Assembly (NCBI RefSeq): GCF_009649785.1
Contig: NZ_WJOK01000001.1
Span: forward strand, 62,001-126,000
DNA from: Agrobacterium tumefaciens
GTDB lineage: Bacteria > Pseudomonadota > Alphaproteobacteria > Rhizobiales > Rhizobiaceae
Direction of reading: 5' to 3'
DNA: 64,000 nt
The position numbers and the translations under genes are program-made. This document shows positions 26,987-36,041 of this stretch, one piece after another; position 1 is the first letter of the stretch; every line of letters starts with the position of its first letter. Below the pieces are notes generated by a model that saw only the letters and a list, made by a program, of their open reading frames with translations, was not told where the DNA came from and ran no database searches.

Positions 26987-28795
26987 ATGGCAACAACGGT
27001 GACCGACGATCAGCGCAAGAGTGCGGCGAACCTTTCGGGCTTCGATCTCGATTTTCGTTCGCAACTACGCATGATGGGCAATGCCTTCTGGACGTCGCCG
27101 GTTCGCAACCGGCTGATATTGCTGTCGATTGCCCTGCTCACGGTGATATTGCTCACCGCTTACGGGCAGATCAGGCTCAATGAGTGGAACGCGCCGTTTT
27201 ACAATGCGCTGGAGCGGCGCGATCTTGACGCCTTCCTCCACCAGCTCGAAGTCTTCGCGATCATTGCCGGGCTGTTGTTGCTTCTCAATGTCATTCAGAC
27301 CTGGCTTAACCAGATGACGGCGCTGAACATGCGCGAGGGTCTTGCCAAGGATATGGTGGACCAGTGGCTGAAACCGGGGCGCGCCGCCCGCCTTGCCGGT
27401 TTCGGCACGATTGCGATCAATCCGGACCAGCGTTTGCACGACGATGTCCGCAACCTTGCGGAAAGCAGCACGGCGCTTTCCATCGGCCTTGTGAATGCGA
27501 CGATCCTGCTCATCAGCTTCATCGGCGTTCTGTGGACATTGTCGGCAGGCTTTTCCATCACGATCAACGGCGATCCGGTCGCGATTCCCGGATACATGGT
27601 CTGGGCGGCGATCCTTTATGCGGGCTCGGCGTCCCTGCTCAGCAACCTTGTCGGCTATCGTCTGGTCGGCCTGAATGCTGAACGTTATTCAAAAGAGGCC
27701 GAACTACGCTTTTCCCTGATGCGGGCCAGCGAAAATCTGGCGGCGATTGCGCTTGCGCGTGGTGAAAAAAACGAGCGGCGGCGGATCGGCGTCGATATCG
27801 ATGCCGTGCTCGGCGTAATCCGCGGGCTCGCTTTAGCAATGACGCATCTGACCTGGGTGTCGTCGGGCTACGGCTGGTTGGCGGTTGTGGCGCCCATTCT
27901 TATCGCAGCACCAGTTTATTTTTCCGGCAACCTCACCTTCGGCGGGCTGATGATGGCCGTCGGCGCCTTCAACCAGGTCAATACCGCACTTCGCTGGTAT
28001 ATCGACAATTTCGGGCCGATTGCCAGCTGGAAGGCGACGTTGCAGCGTGTTTCGGTGTTTCGCAACGCTCTGATCCAGATGGATAGCGTTGAACAGCACG
28101 GCCTCGCAATCGATCTTCAACGGAGTGCCGACAACGAAAAAATCCGCCTTCGGTCGGTGACTATCTGCCGTGATGCGGGCGGGCAGGATCTGGAGCGTGG
28201 TTTCCGGCTGCGCGAGGCCGAGGTTGAAATCGGGCGGGGTGATCGTCTGATGATCAATGGCGAACAGGGCGTGAACCGGCGGCTGCTGTTTGCCGCCATG
28301 GCCGGCCTGTGGCCATGGGGGCAGGGCAGCATCGAAATGCCCGAACAGTCCGACACGCTTTTCATTGCCCAGCACGGCTATTTGCCAACAGGAACGCTGC
28401 GCGAAATTCTGGCCTATCCGCGCGCGCCCCAGCGGTTTGTGGAGGCAGACTATGTCGCGGCGCTGACCGCGTGCGGTCTCGGTGAAATGGCGCCCCGGCT
28501 TGATGAACACATTCGCTGGGACAAGAAGCTGGATTCGGATGAACAGGCCAGCATCAGGATCGCCAATGCCCTGTTGTTGAAGCCGAAATTCATCGTCATC
28601 GACGATTTGCTGGAAGGGCTGGAAAAACAGACACAGGATACGCTGGCGGAGGTTTTGAATGGGATCGACGGCGTAGCGATTATCTATATCGGCAGATCAG
28701 AGACATTTTTGTCGGTTCTTACCCCGGCTTTGGCCCATCTGGACCATGCCACCATGAAGGAAAATACCGTAAAGCCGGATGTCGCTCCAAAATAA
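26987..28795 (+). CDS. SbmA/BacA-type ABC transporter with degenerate ATPase domain
   Basis: A 602-residue full-length transporter of the SbmA/BacA-like (YddA/ABCD) group. Residues 1-340 hold about six membrane helices, including LNEWNAPFYNALERRDLDAF, a hallmark block. Residues 370-595 correspond to a nucleotide-binding domain but its motifs are damaged: Walker A reads GEQGVNRR at 425-432, lacking the Lys-Ser/Thr pair. The signature is DSDEQAS rather than LSxGQ, Walker B ends Asp-Asp instead of Asp-Glu, and the H-loop reads IGRSE. The frame is intact with normal codon use, so this is not simple decay. Transport may be uncoupled from ATP, as in SbmA itself, which lacks an ATPase domain. Confidence 0.85.
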   Translation: MATTVTDDQRKSAANLSGFDLDFRSQLRMMGNAFWTSPVRNRLILLSIALLTVILLTAYGQIRLNEWNAPFYNALERRDLDAFLHQLEVFAIIAGLLLLLNVIQTWLNQMTALNMREGLAKDMVDQWLKPGRAARLAGFGTIAINPDQRLHDDVRNLAESSTALSIGLVNATILLISFIGVLWTLSAGFSITINGDPVAIPGYMVWAAILYAGSASLLSNLVGYRLVGLNAERYSKEAELRFSLMRASENLAAIALARGEKNERRRIGVDIDAVLGVIRGLALAMTHLTWVSSGYGWLAVVAPILIAAPVYFSGNLTFGGLMMAVGAFNQVNTALRWYIDNFGPIASWKATLQRVSVFRNALIQMDSVEQHGLAIDLQRSADNEKIRLRSVTICRDAGGQDLERGFRLREAEVEIGRGDRLMINGEQGVNRRLLFAAMAGLWPWGQGSIEMPEQSDTLFIAQHGYLPTGTLREILAYPRAPQRFVEADYVAALTACGLGEMAPRLDEHIRWDKKLDSDEQASIRIANALLLKPKFIVIDDLLEGLEKQTQDTLAEVLNGIDGVAIIYIGRSETFLSVLTPALAHLDHATMKENTVKPDVAPK

Positions 28796-28833
28796 GCCGC
28801 AGGGTTATGCTGCTGTTGACCTCATCGTGCGGA

Positions 28834-29028
28834 TCAAAGCCGCAAATGCCATTTTTCGAGGTCCAGCCGTTGCTGTTTGGCAAGGCTTATGGTGCCGTCC
28901 GGCTCCATCTGCGAGCGCAGAACAAAGGTGCCGGTCGCCAGGCTGATGGCAATGACGCTGGCAACCGCGAGAATGATACGGTCGTAGCGCTGCTGTATCT
29001 TATTGTTTCCACTCCAGTCATAGGCCAT
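28834..29028 (-). CDS. Small single-pass membrane protein, unknown
   Basis: A 64-residue frame starting at ATG 29028, with GAGGG 8 bp upstream (an in-frame GTG lies two codons earlier). One hydrophobic helix, IILAVASVIAISLATGTFVL, lies at about residues 18-37 after a basic Lys/Gln/Arg segment, followed by a charged tail. No family is recognised. It is convergent with the SbmA-like gene and divergent from the thioesterase gene. The case rests on the transmembrane pattern and ribosome-binding site. Confidence 0.5.
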   Translation of the reverse strand: MAYDWSGNNKIQQRYDRIILAVASVIAISLATGTFVLRSQMEPDGTISLAKQQRLDLEKWHLRL

Positions 29029-29200
29029 TCGCACGCCCTCGCGGTTTTTTGGAATCGTGCCGCATCATGGTTAACCGAAGCTTACGATGGCTTCGTGATT
29101 CCTTGCTGTTTTGGAAGGGCTGCCGCGAAAAATCGGCTATTGGCTGAGGGGGCGCGGTTGTTTAAATCCGGCGTCGGGAGGTTCTTGAAAGGAATTTGAT

Positions 29201-29590
29201 ATGGAACAGCAACCGCCCGCCGATATGGAACTCACGCTCAGAACGCTTGCCATGCCGGCTGACGCTAATCCGGCCGGCGACATTTTCGGCGGTTGGGTGA
29301 TGTCGCAGATGGACCTTGCCGCCTTCGTCCGCGCCAATGATGTGGCAGGCGGGCGTACCGTCACAGTGGCGGTTCATGAAATAGTCTTCAAGAAACCGGT
29401 CAAGATCGGCGATACATTGTGTGTCTATACTAGGATCGAAAAGGTTGGGCGCACCTCCGTCACGCTCAAGATCGAGGCCTGGACCCGCAGGCACTATCAG
29501 GATTCCCGGGAAAAGGTTACGGAGGCCGTCTTCATCATGGTAGCGGTGGATGACAAAGGCGAGCCGCGCCCTGTGCGCAAAGAGGCGTAA
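29201..29590 (+). CDS. yciA: Acyl-CoA thioesterase, YciA type
   Basis: A 129-residue hotdog-fold protein. The YciA/BACH active-site block NPAGDIFGGWVMSQMDLAA (about residues 23-41) contains the catalytic Asp, and FKKPVKIGDTLCVYT follows the central helix. It hydrolyses acyl-CoA esters to free acids and CoA. AAGGAATTTGAT precedes the ATG. It appears to be a single-gene unit with a hairpin terminator after it. Confidence 0.9.
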   Translation: MEQQPPADMELTLRTLAMPADANPAGDIFGGWVMSQMDLAAFVRANDVAGGRTVTVAVHEIVFKKPVKIGDTLCVYTRIEKVGRTSVTLKIEAWTRRHYQDSREKVTEAVFIMVAVDDKGEPRPVRKEA

Positions 29591-29631
29591 GGCGCTTGCC
29601 TTCGAAGCAAACTTCCAACCGTTCGCAGGCA

Positions 29632-29659
29632 GCCGAAAGAGCATGAGGCTCTTCGGCTC
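29632..29659 (+). terminator. Hairpin terminator after the thioesterase gene
   Basis: AGCCGAAAGAGC and GCTCTTCGGCT pair with one bulged A on a short loop, 42 bp after the stop. No long T tract follows. Confidence 0.5.
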
Positions 29660-29755
29660 CGCCAATTCGATGTCCGAACGCGCAATACTTTAGAAATATC
29701 CAATTTATTTATCAATTTTTGCGATCAAGGTATGGAATAGGGCGGGGATCAGGCT

Positions 29756-30943
29756 GTGACCATTCCAGGTGTTGTTATTGTTGGTGGCGCTCACGGCACG
29801 CTTGCCCTTGCCCGAAGCCTTGGCGCCCTTGATGTGCCTGTGCACTATATCACCCATGATTCACCGCTGCCGGGCTGGTCGCGTTTCGTGAAGAACACGA
29901 TCCGCTGGTCCGGTCCTCTTGATGCAGGGGCGATGGCGTTTTTACGCGATATGGCAGACAAGCATCATCTGAAAGGGTGTCTTCTGGTGCCATCAGGGGA
30001 TGGCGAGGTTCAGCTCGTTTCACAACATCGCGATGAGCTTTCCGCCCTTTACAAAATCGTCCTGCCTGATTGGTCCTCCCTTCAATGGTTGTGCGAGAAA
30101 CCGCTGCTCTACAAACGCGCGGCGGAACTCGGTGTCAGCTTCCCCAGGACCTATGCCATGGTCTCGTCCGATGACGCCGATGCGCTGGACGTGACGTTTC
30201 CCGTTATCCTGAAGCCGAATATGGGCGGGGGCGATACCGCGATTTCCCGGGCGAAGGTTATCCGCGCCGATGACAGGCAGGCGCTGAAAGCCGCTTTTGC
30301 CGCTGCGAGCGGCGAGATCGGCGCGGGCAATGTCGTCGTGCAGGAGCTCATTCCCGGCGGGGGAGAAAGCCAGTTTTCCTATGCGGCGCTCTGGCGCAAT
30401 GGCGAGCCTGTTGCAGAATTCACCGCCCGGCGCCTGCGTCAGTATCCCGTCGATTTTGGTTACACCAGCACCTGTGTCGAGGTTGTCGACAACCCTCAAG
30501 CGATCGATGCGGCAAGGAAAATATTGAAATCGGCCGGTCACAGCGGGTTGGTCGAGGTGGAGTTTAAGCGGGATGGCAGGGATGGATCGCTGAAACTTCT
30601 CGATGTTAATCCGCGCCCATGGTCGTGGTTCGGCCTGTGTTCAGCGGCCGGCATCGATCTCGGCGCGCTGCTGTGGCAGGTTGCCAACGACATGCCGACC
30701 GGCCAGATGCTCGATGCGCGGCAAGGTGTGTCATGGTCCTATCTTGTCCGTGATGCCATTGCCGCATTGACGTTGAATCGACGGGGACAGGCGGGAATTG
30801 GGGACTATGTCGCCTCTCTGCGCACAATCCGCAGCTGGGCGGCTTTTGCGGCGAACGATCCTTTGCCGGGCCTTATCGACCTGCCGCTGACGGTCTGGAG
30901 AGTCATCAAAAAACGGGTTCTGCCCGGTTTGAAGTTGCGGTAA
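29756..30943 (+). CDS. ATP-grasp family ligase
   Basis: A 395-residue ATP-grasp enzyme. A Rossmann-like N-terminal segment (GVVIVGGAHGTLALARSLG) is followed by the ATP-grasp core: FPVILKPNMGGGDTAISRAK holds the nucleotide-binding Lys (about residue 157) and LVEVEFKRD plus LLDVNPRPWSW hold the metal-binding Glu and Asn. It would activate a carboxylate as acyl phosphate and join it to an amine or other nucleophile. The GTG start follows GGGGATCAG. A polysaccharide deacetylase gene begins 6 bp downstream, so the pair may modify an envelope saccharide. Substrates unknown. Confidence 0.82.
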   Translation: MTIPGVVIVGGAHGTLALARSLGALDVPVHYITHDSPLPGWSRFVKNTIRWSGPLDAGAMAFLRDMADKHHLKGCLLVPSGDGEVQLVSQHRDELSALYKIVLPDWSSLQWLCEKPLLYKRAAELGVSFPRTYAMVSSDDADALDVTFPVILKPNMGGGDTAISRAKVIRADDRQALKAAFAAASGEIGAGNVVVQELIPGGGESQFSYAALWRNGEPVAEFTARRLRQYPVDFGYTSTCVEVVDNPQAIDAARKILKSAGHSGLVEVEFKRDGRDGSLKLLDVNPRPWSWFGLCSAAGIDLGALLWQVANDMPTGQMLDARQGVSWSYLVRDAIAALTLNRRGQAGIGDYVASLRTIRSWAAFAANDPLPGLIDLPLTVWRVIKKRVLPGLKLR

Positions 30944-30949
30944 TCGGTA

Positions 30950-31999
30950 ATGGTGTTATTGCGGTCGGTAAAACGCTCTCTGAAATATGGGGTCATAAGG
31001 GCGGGGCTGGAGGTAGCTTCCCTGCCGGCGGTTCGTGCGGCTTTTCCGGCTCTTGCAGGGCGTGGCGTGATCTTCACGCTGCACCATGTTCGTCCGGACG
31101 AGGAAGCGTCAGCTTTTGCGCCGAATGCACACTTGTCGATCACGCCACAATTTCTGGAAGAGGCGATAGAGGCGGCGCTCGAATGTGGTCTCGTTCCCGT
31201 TCATCTGCACGATCTGCCGGGCCTGCTCGCCGATAATTCCGAGAAACGGTCGTTCTGCGCTTTCACGCTTGATGACGGCTATCGCAACAATGCCGAATAT
31301 GCTGCACCGATTTTCCGGAAATATGCTGTTCCCTATACGATTTTCATCACGCCGGGTTTTGTGGAGCGGACGCGTAGCGTGTGGTGGGAAACCACTGCCG
31401 CGCTGACGCAGAAAGCCACGTCCTTTGAATTCGATTTCGGGACAGGGCCGGAGGAGATTAAATCCGGCAGCCTTCCACAAAAAGCGGAAGCCTTTGCGCG
31501 TCTGGAAAACTTCGTTCAGATATTCGCGGAGGACGAGGCGGTGGAGAGGATCGACCGTGTCGCGAGGCAACATGGTATCGATCCGATCGCGATCGTGGAA
31601 AAACTCGTCATGGATGCGGCCGAACTCAAGGCGCTGTCAAGCGATCCCCTGGTCCATCTCGGCGCGCATACCATGATGCATGTGAACATGCGCAAGATCG
31701 ATGCGGCGCGTCTGGCATACGAAATCGAGGAATCGACAAGACGGGTGGAGACCTATGTCGGCCGTCGGCCGAGGTCCTTTTCCTATCCCTATGGCTGGAT
31801 AAAGGCCGTGGGAGAACGCGAGGCGAAAGCGGTGTTTGATGCGGGATTTCCCGTAGCTGTTACCACGCAGGCCGGTGTTCTTGGGGCCCATAGCCTTGAA
31901 AAGCCGATGCTGTTGCCGCGCGTTTCGCTGAACGGTCGCTTTCAGAAAAAGCGCTTTGTCAAAGCGCTCATCTCAGGCCTGCCTTTCCGGTTCGTCTAG
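30950..31999 (+). CDS. Polysaccharide deacetylase (NodB homology) family protein
   Basis: A 349-residue carbohydrate-esterase-4 type protein. NodB motif 1 is FTLDDGYRNN (about residue 104) with catalytic and metal Asp; motif 2 is GAHTMMHVNM (about residue 241) with the HxxxH metal pair; SFSYPYGW is the later active-site motif. No clear signal peptide; the N-terminus is basic then mildly hydrophobic. It would remove N-acetyl or similar groups from a glycan or a small glycoside. It forms a two-gene operon with the ATP-grasp gene (6-bp gap). The target is unknown. Confidence 0.85.
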   Translation: MVLLRSVKRSLKYGVIRAGLEVASLPAVRAAFPALAGRGVIFTLHHVRPDEEASAFAPNAHLSITPQFLEEAIEAALECGLVPVHLHDLPGLLADNSEKRSFCAFTLDDGYRNNAEYAAPIFRKYAVPYTIFITPGFVERTRSVWWETTAALTQKATSFEFDFGTGPEEIKSGSLPQKAEAFARLENFVQIFAEDEAVERIDRVARQHGIDPIAIVEKLVMDAAELKALSSDPLVHLGAHTMMHVNMRKIDAARLAYEIEESTRRVETYVGRRPRSFSYPYGWIKAVGEREAKAVFDAGFPVAVTTQAGVLGAHSLEKPMLLPRVSLNGRFQKKRFVKALISGLPFRFV

Positions 32000-32159
32000 G
32001 GATCAACCTCTCCCTGCCATCTTTCGCCGATGACGACGACATGTGTCGGTGCAGCTAATCGAGCTGTCGTGTTGTTTTTGTTATTCACATCCATTTATCT
32101 ATTGATTATAAATAAATTTATCGAAGGAAAACATTACAACTTTTCTTAAGGTTTCGCCC

Positions 32160-33200
32160 GTGCTGTTGATATTTTCCGATGACCTGACCGGTGCGCTTGA
32201 TGCGGCCGCCCCCTTCGCCGGGCGTGGGCTTTCGACTGAAGTTGCGATCGGTCTTGACGGCGTCCCTGCAGCGGTGGCCGATGCGCCGGCCGTCCTCAGC
32301 GTCAATCTGGGTTGTCGGGATGGCAAGGCGGATGAAGCCCGCCGCCGTACGCAGGAACTGATAGCACTGGTTCCGGCCGATACAGTTCTGTTCAAGAAGA
32401 TCGATTCCCGCCTGAAAGGACATATCGCCGCGGAAATGGATGCTGTTTCCTACCGGCATGCGCTTGTAGCGCCAGCCATTCCGGATTTTGGACGCATCGT
32501 CGTAGACGGTTCCGTGTCCGGCTTTGGCGTTGAGGGCACGATTTCGGTTCATGAAAGACTGGGCGGTCACGCCAGCCGCTGCACAATACCAGACACCCTA
32601 TCGCATGCGGACATCAGGGAGGCTTTGCTTGCCGGGCGCGCAAACGGGGTTGATCTTCTGGTGGGCGCGCGAGGGCTGGCCGAGGCGCTGGCCGAAATGA
32701 TGACAGCGCAGGCAGTGCCCGAAGCGGCATCTATTCCCGCGGGTAAGGGGCTTTTCGTCATAGGTTCGCGCGACCCGATCACCGTTGAACAAATTGAAAT
32801 CCTTAAAGGAACGGGGTTGGTATCGGTCACCGATGCACCCAATGGCGTCGTGCCCTTTGACGCGCATGCTCGTTCCAGCCTGACGCTCGTTTACGCGACG
32901 CAAGGGGCGGAAGATCTTTCCCCGCTCGAGGTTTCAGACCGGCTGGCGTGTGGCGTCGTGCCGCTTTTCACCACCGGGACCGACACGTTGCTTTTGTCCG
33001 GCGGCGCCACGGCCGAAGCGGTGCTGCTGGCCATGGGGGTATCGCGTCTGCGCCTTGCCGGCGAGTGCCTGCCCGGTCTTGGTGTCGGCTGGTCCGGTGA
33101 CCAATGTATCATTGCGAAGTCAGGTGGTTTTGGGCAAGCTGACACGTTGAAACGGATTGCGAAAATGATGCTTGGCGAAAATGACGCTGGAGAAAGCTGA
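32160..33200 (+). CDS. Four-carbon acid sugar kinase family protein (DUF1537)
   Basis: A 346-residue kinase of the OtnK/DtnK family, which phosphorylates threonate, erythronate or related acid sugars. SDDLTGALDAA (residues 6-16) and FKKIDSRLKGHIAAEMDA are N-terminal substrate-domain motifs. SGGATAEAVL and IAKSGGFGQADTLKRI form the C-terminal nucleotide domain. It is shorter than the usual 400-430 residues, and the conserved GG(D/E)T reads GGAT, so activity should be checked. The GTG start follows TAAGG. A GntR gene begins 4 bp after the stop, and a PdxA2-type dehydrogenase lies nearby on the other strand, the usual pathway partner. Confidence 0.82.
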   Translation: MLLIFSDDLTGALDAAAPFAGRGLSTEVAIGLDGVPAAVADAPAVLSVNLGCRDGKADEARRRTQELIALVPADTVLFKKIDSRLKGHIAAEMDAVSYRHALVAPAIPDFGRIVVDGSVSGFGVEGTISVHERLGGHASRCTIPDTLSHADIREALLAGRANGVDLLVGARGLAEALAEMMTAQAVPEAASIPAGKGLFVIGSRDPITVEQIEILKGTGLVSVTDAPNGVVPFDAHARSSLTLVYATQGAEDLSPLEVSDRLACGVVPLFTTGTDTLLLSGGATAEAVLLAMGVSRLRLAGECLPGLGVGWSGDQCIIAKSGGFGQADTLKRIAKMMLGENDAGES

Positions 33201-33204
33201 CCAG

Positions 33205-33912
33205 ATGGGGCTGATGAAAGAAACGGCGCGCAAGGCACTTCCGGACATTATTTTCGAGAGAATGCACCGGGCGATCAAATCCGGCGCCTACAAGCCGGAT
33301 GAACGGCTTCCGACCGAACATGAACTCGCCATGGAATTCGAAGTGTCGCGACCGGTGGTCCGCGAGGCGCTTCGGCGGCTGCGCGAACAGGGGTTCATCT
33401 ATTCGCGAAGGGGTTCCGGCAGCTATGTGCGGGCATTCGGCCTGCGCGAGCCGCTGGGCTTCGGCCAGCTCGAAAATGTCGCTGACCTGCTGAACTGTTA
33501 TGAATTCAGGCTGACTCTGGAGCCGGCAGCTGCTGCTGCGGCGGCCCTGCGGCATGATGGCGAGAGGCTCGTCGCAATCAAAAAGGCGCTCGAGCTGATG
33601 CGGGACGCGACCAATCGCCAGTCCCACCGTGAGGATGCCGATTATCAGTTCCACCTTGCCATCGCGCGGGCGGCACGGAATAGCTATTTCTCGACTGCGA
33701 TGGAGGCTCTCAAGGACCACATTGCGGTGGGAATGAAGTTTCACGGCATGTCGGTGAAGCGTGAGGCATCCGGCCTTACCCGCGTGTTTGCCGAGCACGA
33801 GGCGATTGCGGTGGCGATTGCCGAAGGAGATGCCGAGGCCGCGCGGCGGCTGATGCACGACCATCTGACGGGATCACGTGACCGCCTCTTCGAGTCTTCG
33901 CATACGGATTGA
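33205..33912 (+). CDS. GntR-family regulator, FadR/FCD type
   Basis: A 235-residue regulator. The N-terminal winged helix (about 5-75) has LPTEHELAMEFEVSRPVVREALRRLREQG, split here as the usual GntR recognition block. A C-terminal FCD helical ligand domain includes DADYQFHLAIARAARN with metal-site residues and FAEHEAIAVAIAEGD. ATG 33205 is preferred because GGAG lies 10 bp upstream and the kinase stop is at 33200; starts at 33172 and 33181 are also open. It probably represses this acid-sugar island; a palindrome at 37341 is one candidate site. Confidence 0.87.
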   Translation: MGLMKETARKALPDIIFERMHRAIKSGAYKPDERLPTEHELAMEFEVSRPVVREALRRLREQGFIYSRRGSGSYVRAFGLREPLGFGQLENVADLLNCYEFRLTLEPAAAAAAALRHDGERLVAIKKALELMRDATNRQSHREDADYQFHLAIARAARNSYFSTAMEALKDHIAVGMKFHGMSVKREASGLTRVFAEHEAIAVAIAEGDAEAARRLMHDHLTGSRDRLFESSHTD

Positions 33913-33928
33913 GGCAAGTGACGGCGAG

Positions 33929-33952
33929 CCGGTGCGCGCGATAGCGCACCGG
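33929..33952. terminator. Bidirectional terminator between convergent genes
   Basis: CCGGTGCGC and GCGCACCGG pair perfectly on a six-base loop in the 48-bp gap between the GntR gene and the convergent alcohol dehydrogenase gene. Confidence 0.65.
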
Positions 33953-33960
33953 ACTTTCGA

Positions 33961-35088
33961 TTAGAAAGCGCGGCGGTAAATGCCGAGCACGTCATCAAGG
34001 CTCATATCGACGGGATTGTTGTCCATCAGCCGGCGGATTGCGTGAGCGTCTTGCGCATAACGGGGAAGGTCGGTTTCGCTTGCCCCGTGCCGCGCAAGGG
34101 ACATTTCAATGCCGAGGCCCGCGCAGAAATCTGTCGCTGCCTTGCGAAGATCATCGGATGAAAGATGCTCGCGAAGCCCAAGCGCTCCGGCCACCTCCGC
34201 CGTCTTTGCCGAAACCGCGTGCTGGTTGAAAGCCAGAACATGCGGGAAGACGATAGCGTTTGCCAGCCCGTGCGGCAGGTTGAGAAGCGTGCCGAGCGGA
34301 TAGGCGATGGCGTGACCCGCCGCCGTATTGACCGGGCCAAGGCAGATGCCGCCATAGTAGGAGGCGAGCATCATTCCTTCGCGGGCTTCGGTATCAGCGC
34401 CGTCGCGAACGGCGCGCGCCAGATATTTGCCCACCAGCGAAAAGCCCATGCGGGCAAAACCGTCGATCATCGGATGGGCCTTGCGATTGGTGAAAGCCTC
34501 CACGCAATGCGCCATGGCATCCACCCCCGTCGCCGCTGTCACAGCTGATGGCACGGAATACGTGAGTTCCGGATCGAGCACCGCGAAATCGGCAATCAGA
34601 TGAGGGCTTTCGACCGCGACCTTGCTGCCCTTGACGGGATCGGTGATGAGCGAGCGAATCCCGGCTTCCGAGCCGGTTCCGGCGGTGGTGGCAATCTGGA
34701 CGAGCCTGGTGTCGCGCCCTGCGACCCTGTTCGGTCCCGCCACATCCTCAAGCGTCTGGCTGGAATTCCAGAGAGCGGCGACGAGTTTCGCCACATCCAT
34801 CACCGAGCCACCGCCGAGGCCGATGACGAGATCGGGTTTGGCGGCGCGCGCTGCGGCCAGTGCTGCATCGAGCGTCCCTGTGTCCGGTTCGCCGGGAATG
34901 GCGTCGAAGACAGTGAAAGGACCCTGCAATTGCAGCCGGTCGGCAAATTTCGCTGTCAGCGGTGTGGCGATCACCAGGGTGGAAGCGGTTTTGCCGGCCC
35001 AGGCGCCGACCTGTGAAATGGTGCCTGCGCCAACGGCAAGCCTGCGCGGCTGATGGATGAGAATGGAGGCTGTGGACATGGTGTTCAT
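33961..35088 (-). CDS. Iron-containing alcohol dehydrogenase
   Basis: A 375-residue group III (Fe-type) alcohol dehydrogenase. The cofactor motif is [17 protein letters not shown] and the pyrophosphate contact TTAGTGSE. Metal ligands Asp and His lie in [12 protein letters not shown], with two more in GHAIAYPLG and LPHG. The His usually found four residues after the third ligand is Tyr here. Its start overlaps the end of the PdxA-type gene by 4 bp. It may oxidise a hydroxy-acid or reduce a semialdehyde in acid-sugar catabolism; substrate not known. Confidence 0.87.
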   Translation of the reverse strand: MNTMSTASILIHQPRRLAVGAGTISQVGAWAGKTASTLVIATPLTAKFADRLQLQGPFTVFDAIPGEPDTGTLDAALAAARAAKPDLVIGLGGGSVMDVAKLVAALWNSSQTLEDVAGPNRVAGRDTRLVQIATTAGTGSEAGIRSLITDPVKGSKVAVESPHLIADFAVLDPELTYSVPSAVTAATGVDAMAHCVEAFTNRKAHPMIDGFARMGFSLVGKYLARAVRDGADTEAREGMMLASYYGGICLGPVNTAAGHAIAYPLGTLLNLPHGLANAIVFPHVLAFNQHAVSAKTAEVAGALGLREHLSSDDLRKAATDFCAGLGIEMSLARHGASETDLPRYAQDAHAIRRLMDNNPVDMSLDDVLGIYRRAF

Positions 35089-36041
35089 CCTCTTGCGCCC
35101 TTGCCCGCCACGAGCTTGCGCGCATAGGCGATGGCCTCATTCATGTTGCCGTGATTGGCGATGCCTTTGCCGGCGATGTCGAAGGCCGTTCCATGATCGA
35201 CCGAAGTGCGATCAATTGGCAGATCGACCGAGACATTGACGGCGGTATCGAAGGCGACGAGCTTGATCGGGATATGGCCCTGATCGTGATATTGCGCGAC
35301 AACCAGATCGAAAGTGCCCGAATAGGCGCGGTGGAACACGGTATCGGCGGAGATCGGCCCGTGTACCTCGATGCCTTCAGCGCGCGCGGCGGCAACCGCT
35401 GGCGCAATCTGGTCATCATCCTCGGTGCCGAACAGACCGTTTTCGCCGCAATGCGGATTGATACCGGCAACCGCGATGCGCGGCCGCTCGTAACCGATGC
35501 GCTTTAAATGAGCATTGCCAGCGCGGATGGTCGCCAGCACCCGCTCCGTCGTTGCCCGGCGAATGGCTTCCTGCAGGGACACATGGGTCGAGACGTGAAT
35601 GACCTTCAGCCGCTCGGAGGCAAGCAACATGTAGGCGGCTGAAGAACCGGTCAAGCTGCGCAGCATGCCGGTGTGGCCGTCATAATGGTGGCCCGCAAGA
35701 TTGAGGGCCTCCTTGTTAATCGGAGCAGTGACGATGCAGCCGATTGCGCCCGCTTCGGCATCCCGCACCGCTTTTTCAATGAAACGGAAAGCGGCGTCTC
35801 CGGCAACCGGCGACAGCGTGCCCCATGGCAGCGGCGCACCCTCCACCGGCAGATCGACCACATTCCGAGTAAGATCGATGTCGATGCCAAGCGCACCCCG
35901 CGCCGCTTCCAGCGTGGCAAGGTTGCCATAAATCCGCGTTGCTTCCCTATCCGGGGCGGACATTTCCGCAAGCGCGCGGACGGTGATTTCCGGGCCGACG
36001 CCGCAGGGGTCACCCATGGTGATACCAATGATGTTGCTCAT
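35085..36041 (-). CDS. pdxA2: PdxA/PdxA2-family 4-phospho-acid-sugar dehydrogenase
   Basis: A 318-residue dehydrogenase of the PdxA family. [14 protein letters not shown] opens the protein. Metal-binding His residues are in [20 protein letters not shown] and [12 protein letters not shown]. PdxA makes a vitamin B6 precursor, whereas PdxA2 oxidises 4-phospho-D-threonate or erythronate with decarboxylation to DHAP. Proximity to a DUF1537 kinase and regulator, and absence of ksgA/surA neighbours, favour PdxA2. Start ATG 36041 overlaps the preceding stop (ATGA). A longer frame to 36158 overlaps the sialidase gene and is not needed. Confidence 0.85.
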   Translation of the reverse strand: MSNIIGITMGDPCGVGPEITVRALAEMSAPDREATRIYGNLATLEAARGALGIDIDLTRNVVDLPVEGAPLPWGTLSPVAGDAAFRFIEKAVRDAEAGAIGCIVTAPINKEALNLAGHHYDGHTGMLRSLTGSSAAYMLLASERLKVIHVSTHVSLQEAIRRATTERVLATIRAGNAHLKRIGYERPRIAVAGINPHCGENGLFGTEDDDQIAPAVAAARAEGIEVHGPISADTVFHRAYSGTFDLVVAQYHDQGHIPIKLVAFDTAVNVSVDLPIDRTSVDHGTAFDIAGKGIANHGNMNEAIAYARKLVAGKGARG

